In this document: positions 28,409-43,306 of the stretch, piece after piece
How positions within the stretch are numbered: the stretch's first letter is position 1
Layout: every line of letters starts with the position of its first letter
Assembly: GCF_003634695.1 (NCBI RefSeq)
Contig: NZ_RBWV01000001.1
Coordinates: 1 to 64,000 of the forward strand
Direction: 5' to 3'
DNA length: 64,000 nt
DNA from: Motilibacter peucedani
GTDB taxonomy: Bacteria; Actinomycetota; Actinomycetes; Motilibacterales; Motilibacteraceae
Notes under the pieces: generated by a model
Database searches by the model: none
Told to the model about the DNA's origin: nothing
The model's input: only the letters and a program-made list of their open reading frames with translations
Made by a program: the position numbers and the translations under genes

Positions 28409-29395
28409 TCAGGCCTCGCTCGCCACCTCGGGCGGCACGGAGGCCTCCGTGCCCGGGACGCCGTCGTCGGCGGCGCGCTTGTCGGCCAGCGCGAGCAGCC
28501 GGCGGATGCGCCCGGCGATGGCGTCCTTGGTCATGGGCGGGTCGGACAGCGCGCCCAGCTCCTCGAGGGAGGCCTGCTTGTGCTCGAGGCGCAGCTGGCC
28601 CGCGGTGCGCAGGTGCTCGGGCGTCTCCTCGCCCAGGATCTCGAGGGCCCGCGCCACCCGCGCACCGCTCGCGACCGCGGCGCGCGCGGAGCGGCGCAGG
28701 TTGGCGTCGTCGAAGTTGGCGAGCCGGTTGGCGGTGGCGCGCACCTCGCGCCGCATCCGCCGCTCCTCCCACGCCAGCAGGCTCTCGTGGGCGCCGAGGC
28801 GGGTGAGCAGCGCGCCGATCATGTCGCCGTCGCGGATGACGACGCGGTCGACGCCCCGGACGTCACGGGCCTTGGCGTTGGGGACGCCGAGCCGGCGCGC
28901 GGCGCCCACCAGGGCCAGCGCGGCCTCGGGCCCGGGGCAGGTGACCTCGAGCGAGGACGAGCGACCCGGCTCGGTCAGCGAGCCGTGGGCGAGGAAGGCC
29001 CCCCGCCAGGCGGCCTCGGAGTCGCAGACCCCGCCGCTGACGACCTGCGCCGGCAGCCCGCGCACCGGCCGGCCTCGCCCGTCGAGCAGCCCGGTCTGGC
29101 GGGCGAGCGCCTCGCCGTCGCGGCTGACCCGCAGGAGGTAGCGGTTGCCCTTGCGCAGCCCCCCGGGCGAGACGACGGCGAGCTCGGCGGCCGACCCGTA
29201 GACCTCGGCCAGGTCGCGGCGCAGGCGCCGGGCGGTCTGGGCGGTGTCGAGCTCGGCCTCGACGACGATCTTGCCGTTGACGATGTGCAGGCCGCCCGCG
29301 AAGCGGAGCAGGGCGGCGACCTCCGACTTGCGGCAGCAGGACTTGACGACCGGCAGCCGGCTCAGCTCGTCCTTGACGGAGGCGGTCATCGCCAT
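28409..29395 (-). CDS. whiA: WhiA, sporulation/cell-division transcription regulator
   Basis: A 328-residue WhiA protein: an N-terminal degenerate homing-endonuclease fold ([32 protein letters not shown]) and a C-terminal helix-turn-helix ([21 protein letters not shown]). In Streptomyces it acts with WhiB to start sporulation septation; non-sporulating species keep it too. The start at 29395 gives the family MAMTA N-terminus; an ATG at 29389 is also possible. It overlaps the yvcK 3' end by 10 bases. Confidence 0.94.
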   Translation of the reverse strand: MAMTASVKDELSRLPVVKSCCRKSEVAALLRFAGGLHIVNGKIVVEAELDTAQTARRLRRDLAEVYGSAAELAVVSPGGLRKGNRYLLRVSRDGEALARQTGLLDGRGRPVRGLPAQVVSGGVCDSEAAWRGAFLAHGSLTEPGRSSSLEVTCPGPEAALALVGAARRLGVPNAKARDVRGVDRVVIRDGDMIGALLTRLGAHESLLAWEERRMRREVRATANRLANFDDANLRRSARAAVASGARVARALEILGEETPEHLRTAGQLRLEHKQASLEELGALSDPPMTKDAIAGRIRRLLALADKRAADDGVPGTEASVPPEVASEA

Positions 29396-30375
29396 GGGGA
29401 GGCTCCTTGCGCGGACGAGGTAGACGAGAAGACGGCGGAGTACGCCTGGGCGAGCAGGTGCGGGTCGTGCGCGTCGCTGCGCCCGGCCGACGCGAGGGGG
29501 GCCACGACCAGCCGGCCCCCCGCCGAGGCGACGACGTCCTCGAGCGAGGAGCGGTCGGTCACGGTGGCGGGGTCGGCGAGCACGACGTCCCACCGCGTCC
29601 CCGGCGCGTGGGCGAGGAGCACCTCGACGTGGGCTTCGGCGCTGAAGCCCGAGGTCTCGCCCGCCTGCGTGGTGAGGTTCAGCGCGAGCAGCCTACGCGC
29701 CGGCGACTCGGCGATCGCCTGCCCCAGAGCGGGGACCTGGAGGTGCGGGAGCACGCTGGTGAACCACGAGCCCGGCCCGAGCACGATCCAGTCGGCGGCG
29801 CGCACGGCCTCGACGGCCTCGCGGCAGGCAGGCGGGTCGGCGGGCAGGAGCTCGACGCCGAGGACCCGGCCCTGGGTGGTCGCGGCGGCGACCTGGCCCC
29901 GCACGGTGCTGACCTCGTCGGGGTTCTCCGGGTCGGCGCCCAGCACGGTGGCCGAGATGTCGAGCGGCACCTCGGCCATGGGCAGCACCCGGCCCTCGGC
30001 CCCCAGCAGCCGGCCCATCCAGTCGAGGGCCGCCACGACGTCGCCGCCCAGGCGCTCCCAGAGGGCGACCAGCAGCAGGTTGCCCAGCGCGTGGCCGTGC
30101 AGGGCGCCGGAGCTGACGAAGCGGTGCTGCACGACCTCGGCCCAGGTGCGGCCCCACTCGTCGTCGCGGCACAGCGCGGCCAGCGCCTGGCGCAGGTCGC
30201 CGGGGGGCAGGACGCCGAGCTCGCCGCGCAGGCGGCCGCTCGAGCCGCCGTCGTCGGCGACCGTCACGACGGCGGTGAGCTCGCGGGTCACCCGGCGCAG
30301 CGCCGACAGCGACGCCGCCAGCCCGTGACCGCCGCCGAGGGCGACGACCTTCGGGCCGCCGTCCGGGGCGCTCAC
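29386..30375 (-). CDS. yvcK: YvcK/GlmR family gluconeogenesis and cell-wall factor
   Basis: A 329-residue CofD/YvcK-like protein with the nucleotide-sugar loop [29 protein letters not shown] and [14 protein letters not shown]. YvcK binds UDP-GlcNAc and adjusts cell-wall precursor supply. The GTG start overlaps the rapZ stop (GTGA). It is the third gene of the conserved uvrC-rapZ-yvcK-whiA cluster. Confidence 0.92.
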   Translation of the reverse strand: MSAPDGGPKVVALGGGHGLAASLSALRRVTRELTAVVTVADDGGSSGRLRGELGVLPPGDLRQALAALCRDDEWGRTWAEVVQHRFVSSGALHGHALGNLLLVALWERLGGDVVAALDWMGRLLGAEGRVLPMAEVPLDISATVLGADPENPDEVSTVRGQVAAATTQGRVLGVELLPADPPACREAVEAVRAADWIVLGPGSWFTSVLPHLQVPALGQAIAESPARRLLALNLTTQAGETSGFSAEAHVEVLLAHAPGTRWDVVLADPATVTDRSSLEDVVASAGGRLVVAPLASAGRSDAHDPHLLAQAYSAVFSSTSSAQGASPWR

Positions 30376-31289
30376 TCGCGGCCCAGGTCGCGGTGGACGA
30401 CGGTGGCCGAGATGCCTCGCGCGCGCAGCTGGGCCGCGAGGGCCTCGCTCATCGCGACCGAGCGGTGCTTGCCTCCGGTGCAGCCCACCGCGATGGTCGC
30501 GTAGTGCTTGCCCTCGCGCTCGTAGCCGGGGGCGACGGTCTCGAGGACGCGGAGGTAGCCCTCGAGGAACTCGGAGGCCCCGGGCTGGCTGAAGACGTAG
30601 TCGCGCACGGCCTCGTCGCGCCCGGTCCGGGCGCGCAGCTCGGGCACCCAGTGCGGGTTGGGCAGGAAGCGGCAGTCGGCGACGAGGTCGGCGTCGACCG
30701 GCAGGCCGTACTTGAAGCCGAAGGACATCACCGTGGCCCGCAAGCCCGGGTCCTCGTTGCCGGTGAAGTCGCGGGCGACCGCGTCGGAGAGCTGGTGGAC
30801 GTTGAGGACGCTGGTGTCGAGCACCAGGTCGGCCTCGAGCCGCACCTCCTCGAGGATGCGGCGCTCGGCGGCGATGCCGTCGAGGATGCGCCCGATCCCC
30901 TGCAGGGGGTGGGGCCGTCGGTTGGACTCGAACCGGCGCACCAGCACCTCGTCGCTGGCGTCGAGGAAGAGCATGCGGGTGCGCGAGCCCGACTCGTGCA
31001 GCGCCTTGACCGCGGCGCGCAGGTCGGCGGTGAACGCGATGCTGCGCACGTCGATGACGGCGGCGATGCGCGACACGTCGCCACCCGTACGGCCCCCGAG
31101 GTCGGCGAGCCGGGGCAGCAGCGAGGGCGGGAGGTTGTCGACGACGTACCAGCCGAGGTCCTCCAGCGCGTTCGCGGCCGTGCTGCGGCCCGCGCCCGAC
31201 ATCCCGGTGACCAGCACCATCTCGACGGGTGCCGGCTGCTGCTCGGGCGCCTCGTCGGCGCCCGGTGCTCCTGCTGCGGCCTCGGTCAC
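30372..31289 (-). CDS. rapZ: RapZ family nucleotide-binding protein
   Basis: A 305-residue RapZ/YvcJ protein. The P-loop reads GMSGAGRST, with Arg in place of the usual Lys, as seen in other actinobacterial members. The C-terminal [17 protein letters not shown] and FGFKYG are diagnostic. In enterobacteria RapZ controls glmS RNA turnover; the role in actinomycetes is less clear. The GTG start overlaps the uvrC stop. About 20 Ala/Pro/Glu-rich residues precede the core. Confidence 0.92.
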   Translation of the reverse strand: MTEAAAGAPGADEAPEQQPAPVEMVLVTGMSGAGRSTAANALEDLGWYVVDNLPPSLLPRLADLGGRTGGDVSRIAAVIDVRSIAFTADLRAAVKALHESGSRTRMLFLDASDEVLVRRFESNRRPHPLQGIGRILDGIAAERRILEEVRLEADLVLDTSVLNVHQLSDAVARDFTGNEDPGLRATVMSFGFKYGLPVDADLVADCRFLPNPHWVPELRARTGRDEAVRDYVFSQPGASEFLEGYLRVLETVAPGYEREGKHYATIAVGCTGGKHRSVAMSEALAAQLRARGISATVVHRDLGRE

Positions 31290-33310
31290 TGGTCCCCCTC
31301 CGCCGGCTGCGCGTCGTCGACCAGCACCCCGGCCGGCGAAGCAGAGAGCATCGCACCCGCGGCCGGCGCGCCGTCGTGCAGGGCGGCGACGACCGCCTCG
31401 GCGGTGCGCGGCCCGAACCCGGGCAGGCTGGCGATCTCCTCGGCGCTGGCCTCGCGCAGCCGCTTGACCGAGCCGAACTCGCGCAGCAGCGCCTTGCGCC
31501 GGGCGTCGCCGAGGCCGGGCACGTCGTCGAGGGCGCTGGCGCGCACGGTCTTCGTCTTCTTCTGCCGGTGGTAGGTGATCGCGAAGCGGTGGGCCTCGTC
31601 GCGCACGCGCTGGAGCAGGTAGAGGCCCTCGCTGGTGCGCGGCATGACCACCGGGTGCGCGTCGTCGGGCACCCACACCTCCTCGAGCCGCTTGGCCAGC
31701 CCGCACAGCGCGACGTCGTCGATGCCGAGCTCGTCGAGGGCGCGCTGGGCCGCGGCGACCTGCGGCGGGCCGCCGTCGACCACGACGAGGTTGGGGGCGT
31801 AGGCGAACTTGCGCGGGCGGCCGGTCTCGGGGTCGATGCCGGCGGGCGTGCCCTCCGCCGCCACCTCCCCCGTGCCTGCCGTCGAGTCGACGCCGGCCTC
31901 GCCGGTGCGCTCGCGCTCGTCGAGGTAGCGCTTGAACCGCCGGGTGATCACCTCGTGCATCGAGGCGACGTCGTCGGAGTGGCCGTTGACGCCGCGGATC
32001 GCGAAGCGGCGGTACTCGGAGCGGCGGGCCAGGCCGTCCTCGAAGACGACCATCGAGGCGACGATCTCCTCGCCCTGGTGGTGGGAGACGTCGTAGCACT
32101 CGATGCGCAGCGGCGCCTCGTCGAGCTCGAGCGCCTCCTGGATCTCCTGCAGCGCCCGGCCTCGGGTCGTGAGGTCGCTGGCCCGGCGGGTCTTGTGCAG
32201 CGCGAGGGCCTGGCCGGCGTTGCGCGCGACGGTGTCGAGCAGGGCCTTCTTGTCGCCGCGCTGCGGGACGCGCAGCGCGGTGCGGGCACCCCGCACGACC
32301 TGCAGGATCTCCTGCACCAGAGCGGGGTCGTCGGGCAGCGCCGGCACCAGCACCTCGCGCGGCACCTCGTTGCCGCCGTCGAGGTAGAACTGCTCGACGA
32401 AGCGCTCGACCAGCCCTCCGGTGTCGACCTCCTCCACCTTGTCGACGACGAACCCGCGCTGCCCGCGGACCCGCCCACCGCGTACGTGGAAGACCTGCAC
32501 CGCTGCCTCGAGCTCGTCCTCGGCGAAGGCGATGACGTCGGCGTCGGTGGCGTCGGGCAGGACGACCGCGCTCTTCTCCATCGCGCGGGTCAGCGCGCCG
32601 ATGTCGTCGCGCAGGCGCGCGGCCCGCTCGTACTCCATCTCCTTGGCGGCCTGCTGCATCTGGCGCTCGAGGCGACGGGTGAACTTCGCCGTCGAGCCGG
32701 CCATGAAGTCGCAGAAGTCCTCGACGATCTCGCGGTGCTCCTCGGGCGTCACCTTGCCGACGCAGGGTGCGGAGCACTTGTCGATGTAGCCGAGCAGGCA
32801 GGGGCGCCCGACCTGCTGGGCCCGCTTGTAGACCCCGTTGCTGCAGGTGCGCGCCGGGAAGACGCGCAGGAGCAGGTCGAGCGTCTCGCGGATCGCCCAG
32901 GCGTGGGCGTAGGGGCCGAAGTAGCGCACGCCCTTGCGCTTCGGGCCGCGCATCACCATCAGCCGCGGCACCTCGTCGGCCAGCGTCACGGCCAGGCTGG
33001 GGTAGGACTTGTCGTCGCGGTACTTGACGTTGAACCGCGGGTCGAACTCCTTGATCCAGCTGTACTCGAGCTGGAGCGCCTCGACCTCGGTCGACACGAC
33101 GGTCCACTCGACGCTCGCCGCGGTGGTGACCATCGAGGCGGTGCGGGGGTGCAGCTGCAGCAGGTCCTGGAAGTAGTTGTTGAGCCGGTTGCGCAGGCTC
33201 TTGGCCTTGCCGACGTAGATGACCCGGCCGGACGCGTCGCGGAACTTGTAGACGCCCGGCGAGTCGGGCACCTCCCCGGGACGGGGGCGGTACGTCGACG
33301 GGTCAGCCAC
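31286..33310 (-). CDS. uvrC: UvrC, excision nuclease subunit C
   Basis: A 674-residue nuclease that makes both incisions in nucleotide excision repair. The N-terminal GIY-YIG domain has SPGVYKF and [16 protein letters not shown] Cys-rich linker and the UVR motif ([14 protein letters not shown]) follow. The C-terminal RNase H-like part has [12 protein letters not shown] and VVVDGGPPQ, then a helix-hairpin-helix pair. The GTG start lies 7 bases after a -10 box that belongs to a DNA-damage promoter, and it leads a four-gene overlapping operon. Confidence 0.95.
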   Translation of the reverse strand: MADPSTYRPRPGEVPDSPGVYKFRDASGRVIYVGKAKSLRNRLNNYFQDLLQLHPRTASMVTTAASVEWTVVSTEVEALQLEYSWIKEFDPRFNVKYRDDKSYPSLAVTLADEVPRLMVMRGPKRKGVRYFGPYAHAWAIRETLDLLLRVFPARTCSNGVYKRAQQVGRPCLLGYIDKCSAPCVGKVTPEEHREIVEDFCDFMAGSTAKFTRRLERQMQQAAKEMEYERAARLRDDIGALTRAMEKSAVVLPDATDADVIAFAEDELEAAVQVFHVRGGRVRGQRGFVVDKVEEVDTGGLVERFVEQFYLDGGNEVPREVLVPALPDDPALVQEILQVVRGARTALRVPQRGDKKALLDTVARNAGQALALHKTRRASDLTTRGRALQEIQEALELDEAPLRIECYDVSHHQGEEIVASMVVFEDGLARRSEYRRFAIRGVNGHSDDVASMHEVITRRFKRYLDERERTGEAGVDSTAGTGEVAAEGTPAGIDPETGRPRKFAYAPNLVVVDGGPPQVAAAQRALDELGIDDVALCGLAKRLEEVWVPDDAHPVVMPRTSEGLYLLQRVRDEAHRFAITYHRQKKTKTVRASALDDVPGLGDARRKALLREFGSVKRLREASAEEIASLPGFGPRTAEAVVAALHDGAPAAGAMLSASPAGVLVDDAQPAEGDQ

Positions 33311-33317
33311 GGCACCG

Positions 33318-33340
33318 ATGCTACGTTCGCCCGCCGACAG
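33318..33340 (-). promoter_or_regulatory. RecA-NDp (PafBC-type) DNA-damage promoter of uvrC
   Basis: On the minus strand CTGTCGGCG (33340-33332) is followed by exactly 8 bases and TAGCAT (33323-33318). The mycobacterial consensus is TTGTCRGTG-N8-TANNNT, so two bases of the 9-mer differ. The -10 box is 7 bases before the GTG, which gives a leaderless mRNA. Confidence 0.7.
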
Positions 33341-33357
33341 AGGTGGACCGGTGGCCG

Positions 33358-34842
33358 TCAGCCCAGCGCCGCCCGCACCGCCGCACCCACGCCGCCCGAG
33401 GTCAGGGCGCTCAGCCCGTCGACGAGCAGGCCGCGGAAGCGCTCGTCGTGGGGCAGGTCGTCGCCGAAGACCTCGCCCAGCGAGAGGAAGGCGTCCACCA
33501 CTGCCTGCGGCGTGCTCGCGGACGCCGTCACCTGTGCGATCCGGTCGGCGAGCGGGTCGTCGAGCACCAGCGGCGAGCCGTCCTCGGCGGTCCCGGCCGT
33601 CGCGTACCTCATCCATGCGGCGATCCCGAGGCAGGCGAGCCGGGGGTCGACGCCGACCGCCAGCAGGTCGCGGGCCACGGCAACCTGGCGCTGGGGCAGC
33701 TTCTGCGAGCCGTCCATCGCGACCTGCGCGGTGCGGTGGCGCAGTGCCGGGTTCGAGAAGCGCTGCACGAGGTCGGCCTGGTAGCCGGCCAGGTCGAACC
33801 CGTCAGGAACCTGCAGCGTCGGGGTCACCTCGTCGCGCATCAGCCGCTCCACGACCTCGCGCAGGCCGGGGTCGGCGACGGCGTCGGCGACGTAGGGGTG
33901 GCCCGCCAGGCCGCCGAGGTAGGCGAGCGTGGAGTGGCTGCCGTTGAGCAGCCGCAGCTTCATCGCCTCGTAGGGCGTGACGTCGGCCGTGAGCACGGCT
34001 CCGGCCCGCTCCCACACCGGCCGGCCGGCGGCGAAGGAGTCCTCGACCACCCACTGGCGGAACGGCTCGGTGGCCACCACGCCCTCGTCGTCGATCCCCA
34101 GCAGCCGTGCCGCGTCCCGCCGGTCGTCGTCGGTCGTCGCCGGCACGATGCGGTCGACCATCGAGGAGGGGAAGGCGACGCTGTCGCGCACCCAGTCGAG
34201 CAGCGGGCCGCCCTCACCCGCCGGCAGCGCGGCGCAGAACTCGCGGACCAGCCCCGCCAGGACCTCGCCGTTCGACGGCAGGTTGTCGCAGGAGAGCAGG
34301 GTGACCGGCCCGGCGTCGGCGCGGTGGCGGGCCTGCAGCCCGCGCACCAGCTGGCCGACGACCGTACGCGGTGCCCGGCCCCCGAGGTCCGCGACGACCT
34401 CGGGGTCGTCGGTGCGCAGCCGGCGGGTGGCCGGGTCGTGCCGGTAGCCCTTCTCCGTGACGGTGAGGGTGACGACGCGTACGCGGGGGTCCGCCAGCCG
34501 CGCGGTGAGCGCGTCGGGGTCGGCACGCGCGAAGAGCAGCTCGCGCACGGCGGCGCTGACCTGGACGTCGGCACCTCTGGCGGTGCGGACCAGCACCGAG
34601 TAGAGGCCGTCCTGCGGCCCGAGCTGGTCGAGCACGTCGGTGCTGCGCTGGGTCACCCCGCAGATCCCCCAGCCCAGGTCGCCGGTCGCCGCCATGGCGT
34701 CCTGCGTGAAAGCCGCCTGGTGCGCCCGGTGGAAGGCGCCGATGCCGAGGTGGACGATGCCGACGCCGACCTCGCCGGGGTCGACCGGTGGTCGCGCGGC
34801 GGGCGCGACGAGCGGCAGCGTACGAAGGCTGAGGCGCACCAT
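33358..34842 (-). CDS. uxuB: Mannitol dehydrogenase-family oxidoreductase, probable fructuronate reductase
   Basis: A 494-residue long-chain polyol dehydrogenase. The NAD-binding N-terminus has [16 protein letters not shown]; the middle has [12 protein letters not shown]; the catalytic Lys-Asn-His set is in [15 protein letters not shown]. The family includes mannitol 2-dehydrogenase, tagaturonate reductase and fructuronate reductase. The divergent uronate isomerase gene makes fructuronate reductase (fructuronate to D-mannonate) the best guess. The ATG at 34842 is preferred to one at 34890 because only the former leads straight into the conserved domain. It lies just upstream of uvrC. Confidence 0.85.
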   Translation of the reverse strand: MVRLSLRTLPLVAPAARPPVDPGEVGVGIVHLGIGAFHRAHQAAFTQDAMAATGDLGWGICGVTQRSTDVLDQLGPQDGLYSVLVRTARGADVQVSAAVRELLFARADPDALTARLADPRVRVVTLTVTEKGYRHDPATRRLRTDDPEVVADLGGRAPRTVVGQLVRGLQARHRADAGPVTLLSCDNLPSNGEVLAGLVREFCAALPAGEGGPLLDWVRDSVAFPSSMVDRIVPATTDDDRRDAARLLGIDDEGVVATEPFRQWVVEDSFAAGRPVWERAGAVLTADVTPYEAMKLRLLNGSHSTLAYLGGLAGHPYVADAVADPGLREVVERLMRDEVTPTLQVPDGFDLAGYQADLVQRFSNPALRHRTAQVAMDGSQKLPQRQVAVARDLLAVGVDPRLACLGIAAWMRYATAGTAEDGSPLVLDDPLADRIAQVTASASTPQAVVDAFLSLGEVFGDDLPHDERFRGLLVDGLSALTSGGVGAAVRAALG

Positions 34843-34870
34843 CAGCGTGACCCGACGGACGCGGCAAGCA

Positions 34871-34930
34871 GACCACTGCATGCCACGCAATGGCCGACGC
34901 GTGCCGACGGAGATGTGGTCACGTGTGGTC
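34871..34930. promoter_or_regulatory. GTGGTC repeat cluster between the divergent hexuronate genes
   Basis: TGTGGTC occurs at 34914-34920 and again at 34924-34930, exactly 10 bases apart (one helical turn), and GACCAC, its inverse, lies at 34871-34876. Such spacing in a divergent 212-bp promoter region suggests an operator for a hexuronate-responsive regulator. No regulator gene is adjacent. Confidence 0.35.
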
Positions 34931-35054
34931 TCCTCTGTGCGCGACGTGTGGCGCAGAAGCCTACGGCGCTGGGGTGGAGAGCCGGTGCACGCCCTTCCGG
35001 GGAGGGGTGGCAGGGTCGTGCGGGACCGGTGCCCGAAGACAGCTGGAGGCCGCT

Positions 35055-36473
35055 GTGCGACCGCTCGTGCTCGACGACGACCGCATCCTGCCGGCCGACC
35101 CGGCCACCCGCGCCGTCGCGCGCCAGATCTACGCGTCGGTTCGCGGCCTGCCGATCGTGAGCATGCACGGCCACGTCGACGCCGGCGTCCTCGCCCGCGA
35201 CGAGCCGTTCAGCGACCCGGCGCACCTGCTCGTCGTGCCCGACCACTACGTCACACGGATGCTCGTCTCCCAGGGAGCGCGGCTGGAGGACCTCGGCGTC
35301 CCGCGGCTCGACGGCGGCCCCGTCGAGACCGACCCGCGCGCCGTCTGGCGGCGCTTCTGCGCAGGGTGGCCGCTGTTCCGCGGCACTCCGAGCCGGCTGT
35401 GGCTCGAGCAGGAGCTGCACGACGTCTTCGGCGTACGCGTCGCGCCCTCCCCCGAGACCGCCGACGACATCTTCGACGCCATCACCGACTGCCTCGCCCG
35501 GCCGGAGTTCCGCCCGCGGGCGCTGTTCGACAGCTTCGGCATCGAGGTGCTGGCCACCACCGACTCGCCGCTGAGCAGCCTCGCCGACCACGAGGCGATC
35601 GCCGCGTCCTCGTGGGGCGGCACGGTGGTGCCGACGTTCCGCCCGGACGCCCTCGTGCACGTGGCGCGCACCGGCTGGCAGCGCGACGTCGAGGCGCTGG
35701 CGGAGGTGTCCGGCGTGGACACGTCGACCTACTCCGGGTTCCTCGACGCCCTGCGCCAGCGGCGCGAGCACTTCGTGCGCCACGGGGCCCTCTCGACCGA
35801 CCACGGGCACGAGTCGGCGGGGACGACGCCGCTCGACCCCGCGGACGCCGGGCGCATCTACGCGGCCGCGCTCGCCGGCCGGGTCGACGAGAGCGACGCG
35901 CGTGCCTTCGCCGGCACCATGCTGTTCGAGATGGCGCGCATGAGCTCCGAGGACGGCCTGGTCATGCAGGTCCACCCGGGCGTCCTGCGCGACCACGACT
36001 CCGCCGTCCACGACCTCTTCGGGCCCGACCAGGGCTTCGACATCCCGGTCGGCGTCGACTTCGTGCACGGGCTGCGCCCGATGCTCGAGGCCTTCGGACG
36101 CCACCCGGGCTTCCGCTGCGTGGTCTTCACCATCGACGAGACGACCTACTCGCGCGAGCTCGCGCCGCTGGCCGGGGTCTACCCGGCGATGCGGCTCGGG
36201 GTGCCGTGGTGGTTCCTCGACAGCCCGCTGGCCATGCGACGGTTCCGCGAGGCCACCACCGAGACCGCCGGGTTCTACAACGGCGCCGGCTTCGTCGACG
36301 ACACGCGCGCCTTCGCCTCGATCCCCGCGCGGCACGATATGGCCCGCCGCGTCGACAGCGGGTTCCTCGCGGGCCTCGTCACGGGCGGGCTGCTGCCGCT
36401 CGACGAGGCCCTCGAGACCGCCACCGACCTCACGGTGACCCTCCCCCGGCTCGCCTACCGCCGCCGCGGCTGA
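35055..36473 (+). CDS. uxaC: Uronate isomerase (glucuronate isomerase)
   Basis: A 472-residue amidohydrolase-fold isomerase that turns D-glucuronate into D-fructuronate (or galacturonate into tagaturonate). The metal-binding SMHGHVDAGVL lies near residue 37. Later motifs are FDSFGIEVLATTDSPL, VMQVHPGVLRDHD, and PWWFLDSPLAMRRFRE at the C-terminus. The GTG at 35055 has GGAGG five bases upstream, so longer in-frame starts are rejected. It is divergent from the fructuronate reductase gene; together they carry out two successive steps. No uronate transporter is in the window. Confidence 0.92.
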   Translation: MRPLVLDDDRILPADPATRAVARQIYASVRGLPIVSMHGHVDAGVLARDEPFSDPAHLLVVPDHYVTRMLVSQGARLEDLGVPRLDGGPVETDPRAVWRRFCAGWPLFRGTPSRLWLEQELHDVFGVRVAPSPETADDIFDAITDCLARPEFRPRALFDSFGIEVLATTDSPLSSLADHEAIAASSWGGTVVPTFRPDALVHVARTGWQRDVEALAEVSGVDTSTYSGFLDALRQRREHFVRHGALSTDHGHESAGTTPLDPADAGRIYAAALAGRVDESDARAFAGTMLFEMARMSSEDGLVMQVHPGVLRDHDSAVHDLFGPDQGFDIPVGVDFVHGLRPMLEAFGRHPGFRCVVFTIDETTYSRELAPLAGVYPAMRLGVPWWFLDSPLAMRRFREATTETAGFYNGAGFVDDTRAFASIPARHDMARRVDSGFLAGLVTGGLLPLDEALETATDLTVTLPRLAYRRRG

Positions 36474-36506
36474 CCGGGCCGCGCGCGCCAGCGGTCGGTG
36501 GGTGCG

Positions 36507-39506
<3,000 letters not shown>

Positions 39507-39595
39507 GACTTCTCGCAGTCCTTCGTCGGAGTGTGCAGCGTCCGTCGGCGGGCCGCGCCGGAGCCGGCGCGGCCGCTGGGGAGGGGTCGACTCCC

Positions 39596-39618
39596 ATGCT
39601 AGGTGCCCTCACTGACAG
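39596..39618 (-). promoter_or_regulatory. RecA-NDp (PafBC-type) DNA-damage promoter of uvrA
   Basis: On the minus strand CTGTCAGTG (39618-39610), exactly 8 bases, then TAGCAT (39601-39596). Eight of nine -35 positions match TTGTCRGTG and the spacing is perfect. No SOS (LexA) box was seen near uvrA. Confidence 0.8.
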
Positions 39619-39711
39619 AGTGCTCCGCAGCGACCGGCGGGCGACCCCGCGCAGCGAGCCCGCGGCCCGGGCGACCGGGCCCCGAGCGACCGGAACCCTG
39701 GAGGACCCCCG

Positions 39712-40374
39712 ATGCCCTACACCGGAGACGTGCAGGTCGGCGGCCCGCCCGACGTGCTCGAGCTCGAGACGCTCACCGTGACGAAGGTCGCGGTCGGGCC
39801 GATGGACAACAACGCCTACCTGCTCCGCTGCCGGCGCACGGGCGGCACGCTGCTCGTGGACGGCGCTGCGGAGGCCGAGACGCTGCTCGCCGTCGTCGGC
39901 TCGGCCGGAGGCGGGCGGCTCGACGGCGTCCTGACGACCCACCGCCACCACGACCACTGGAGCGCGCTCGCCCACCTGGTGCAGGCGACGGGCGCCCCCA
40001 CCTGGGCGGGCGAGGCCGACGCGCCGGCCATCGACGTGCCGACCACCACCCTGCTGCGCCACGGCGACGTGGTGCGGGTGGGCCAGTGCGACGCGCACGT
40101 CGTCGCGCTGCCCGGCCACACGCCCGGCTCGGTCGCCCTGGTGCTCGAGCGGGGTTCTGCCGCCCCCGTGGTGCTCACCGGTGACGCGCTGTTCCCCGGC
40201 GGCGTGGGCCGCACGAGGTCGCCCGAGGACTTCACCTCGGCTCTGGACGCCGTCGAGCGCGAGCTGTTCGGGCCGCTGCCCGACGCGACCCGCGTGCTGC
40301 CCGGCCACGGCCGCGACACCACGCTCGGCGCCGAGCGCCCCGCGCTCGAGGAGTGGCGCGCCCGCGGCTGGTGA
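39712..40374 (+). CDS. MBL-fold metallo-hydrolase
   Basis: A 220-residue metallo-beta-lactamase fold, glyoxalase II-like. Metal ligands are in THRHHDHW, PGHTPGS (His), LTGDALF (Asp) and LPGHG (His), so both zinc sites look complete. It starts at ATG with GGAGG about 6 bases upstream. It is divergent from uvrA and convergent with uvrB. A thioester such as S-lactoylglutathione-like or mycothiol conjugates is a possible substrate, but nothing here decides it. Confidence 0.87.
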   Translation: MPYTGDVQVGGPPDVLELETLTVTKVAVGPMDNNAYLLRCRRTGGTLLVDGAAEAETLLAVVGSAGGGRLDGVLTTHRHHDHWSALAHLVQATGAPTWAGEADAPAIDVPTTTLLRHGDVVRVGQCDAHVVALPGHTPGSVALVLERGSAAPVVLTGDALFPGGVGRTRSPEDFTSALDAVERELFGPLPDATRVLPGHGRDTTLGAERPALEEWRARGW

Positions 40375-40436
40375 GGCCTCCGGCGGTCGGGCCGTCGGGG
40401 CGCGTCGCCGCGTCGGCCGCGGCGGCCGGGCGGCGG

Positions 40437-42557
<2,121 letters not shown>

Positions 42558-42563
42558 CCTTCG

Positions 42564-42586
42564 ACACTACGACGCCCCACCGACAG
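42564..42586 (-). promoter_or_regulatory. RecA-NDp (PafBC-type) DNA-damage promoter of uvrB
   Basis: On the minus strand CTGTCGGTG (42586-42578), exactly 8 bases, then TAGTGT (42569-42564), 6 bases before the GTG. Eight of nine -35 positions match the consensus. The same stretch contains the 11-base palindrome CGACAGTGTCG (42581-42591) over the -35 part. Confidence 0.8.
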
Positions 42587-42609
42587 TGTCGTCCGACGAC
42601 GGTGCCCGC

Positions 42610-43203
42610 TCAGCCCCGCAGCCGCCGCCACAGGGCGTCGACCTGCTCGCGCAGCGCCCTCGGCTCCCCCGAGCCGTCGAGCACCACGTCGGCGGCGGCC
42701 AACCGCTCGGCCCTGGTCGCCTGGGCGGCGACCCGCGCCCGCGCCTCCTCCTCCGCCAGCTCGCGGGTGCCCACCAGCCGCTGCACCTGCAGCTCCTCCG
42801 GCGCGTCGACGACCACCACGAGGTCGAGCCCCGCTGTCAGCCCCTTCTCCACCAGCAGCGGCACGTCGTGCACGACGACCGCGCCCGGGTCGGCGGCGAG
42901 GGCGGCCGCCGAGAGCTCTGCGCGCTGCGCAGCGACCCGCGGGTGCACGATGCGCTCCAGCTGCGTACGCGCCGCTGCGTCCGCGAACACCAGCCGCCCG
43001 AGGGCGGCGCGGTCGAGGGCGCCCGACGGGTCGAGGACCGCGGGACCGAAGGCGGCGACGACCTCGGCGAGCCCGTCGCTGCCCGGCGCGACCGCCTCGC
43101 GCGCGAGCACGTCGGCGTCGACGACCACGGCACCCAGCTCGGCGAGCCGGGCGGCCGCCGTCGACTTGCCGGCGGCGATGCCGCCCGTCAGCCCGACCTG
43201 CAC
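42610..43203 (-). CDS. coaE: Dephospho-CoA kinase
   Basis: A 197-residue P-loop kinase for the last step of coenzyme A synthesis. The P-loop is GLTGGIAAGKST at residues 4-15; VVDADVLAREAV and DVPLLVEKG follow. GTG at 43203 leaves the usual 3 residues before GLTGG; GTG at 43218 is an alternative adding five residues. It lies between uvrB and rpsA, and a terminator separates it from rpsA. Confidence 0.92.
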   Translation of the reverse strand: MQVGLTGGIAAGKSTAAARLAELGAVVVDADVLAREAVAPGSDGLAEVVAAFGPAVLDPSGALDRAALGRLVFADAAARTQLERIVHPRVAAQRAELSAAALAADPGAVVVHDVPLLVEKGLTAGLDLVVVVDAPEELQVQRLVGTRELAEEEARARVAAQATRAERLAAADVVLDGSGEPRALREQVDALWRRLRG

Positions 43204-43252
43204 GCCACCGACTCCCACGCCGCCATCCTGCCGCCGCACCCGCGCCGGACGC

Positions 43253-43291
43253 ACGACGCCCCCCGGACCGCGTGGGTCCGGGGGGCGTCGT
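43253..43291 (-). terminator. Perfect hairpin after rpsA
   Basis: A perfect 17-bp stem (43253-43269 with 43275-43291, with six consecutive G-C pairs in the middle) closes the loop GCGTG. It lies 15 bases past the rpsA stop and upstream of coaE. There is no T-run. Confidence 0.75.
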
Positions 43292-43306
43292 CGACGCGGG
43301 CTGGGG

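Noticed and set aside
39507-39711. LexA (SOS) box at uvrA
   Set aside because: No palindrome resembling CGAAC-N4-GTTCG was found; the TCGAC at 39588 has no partner.
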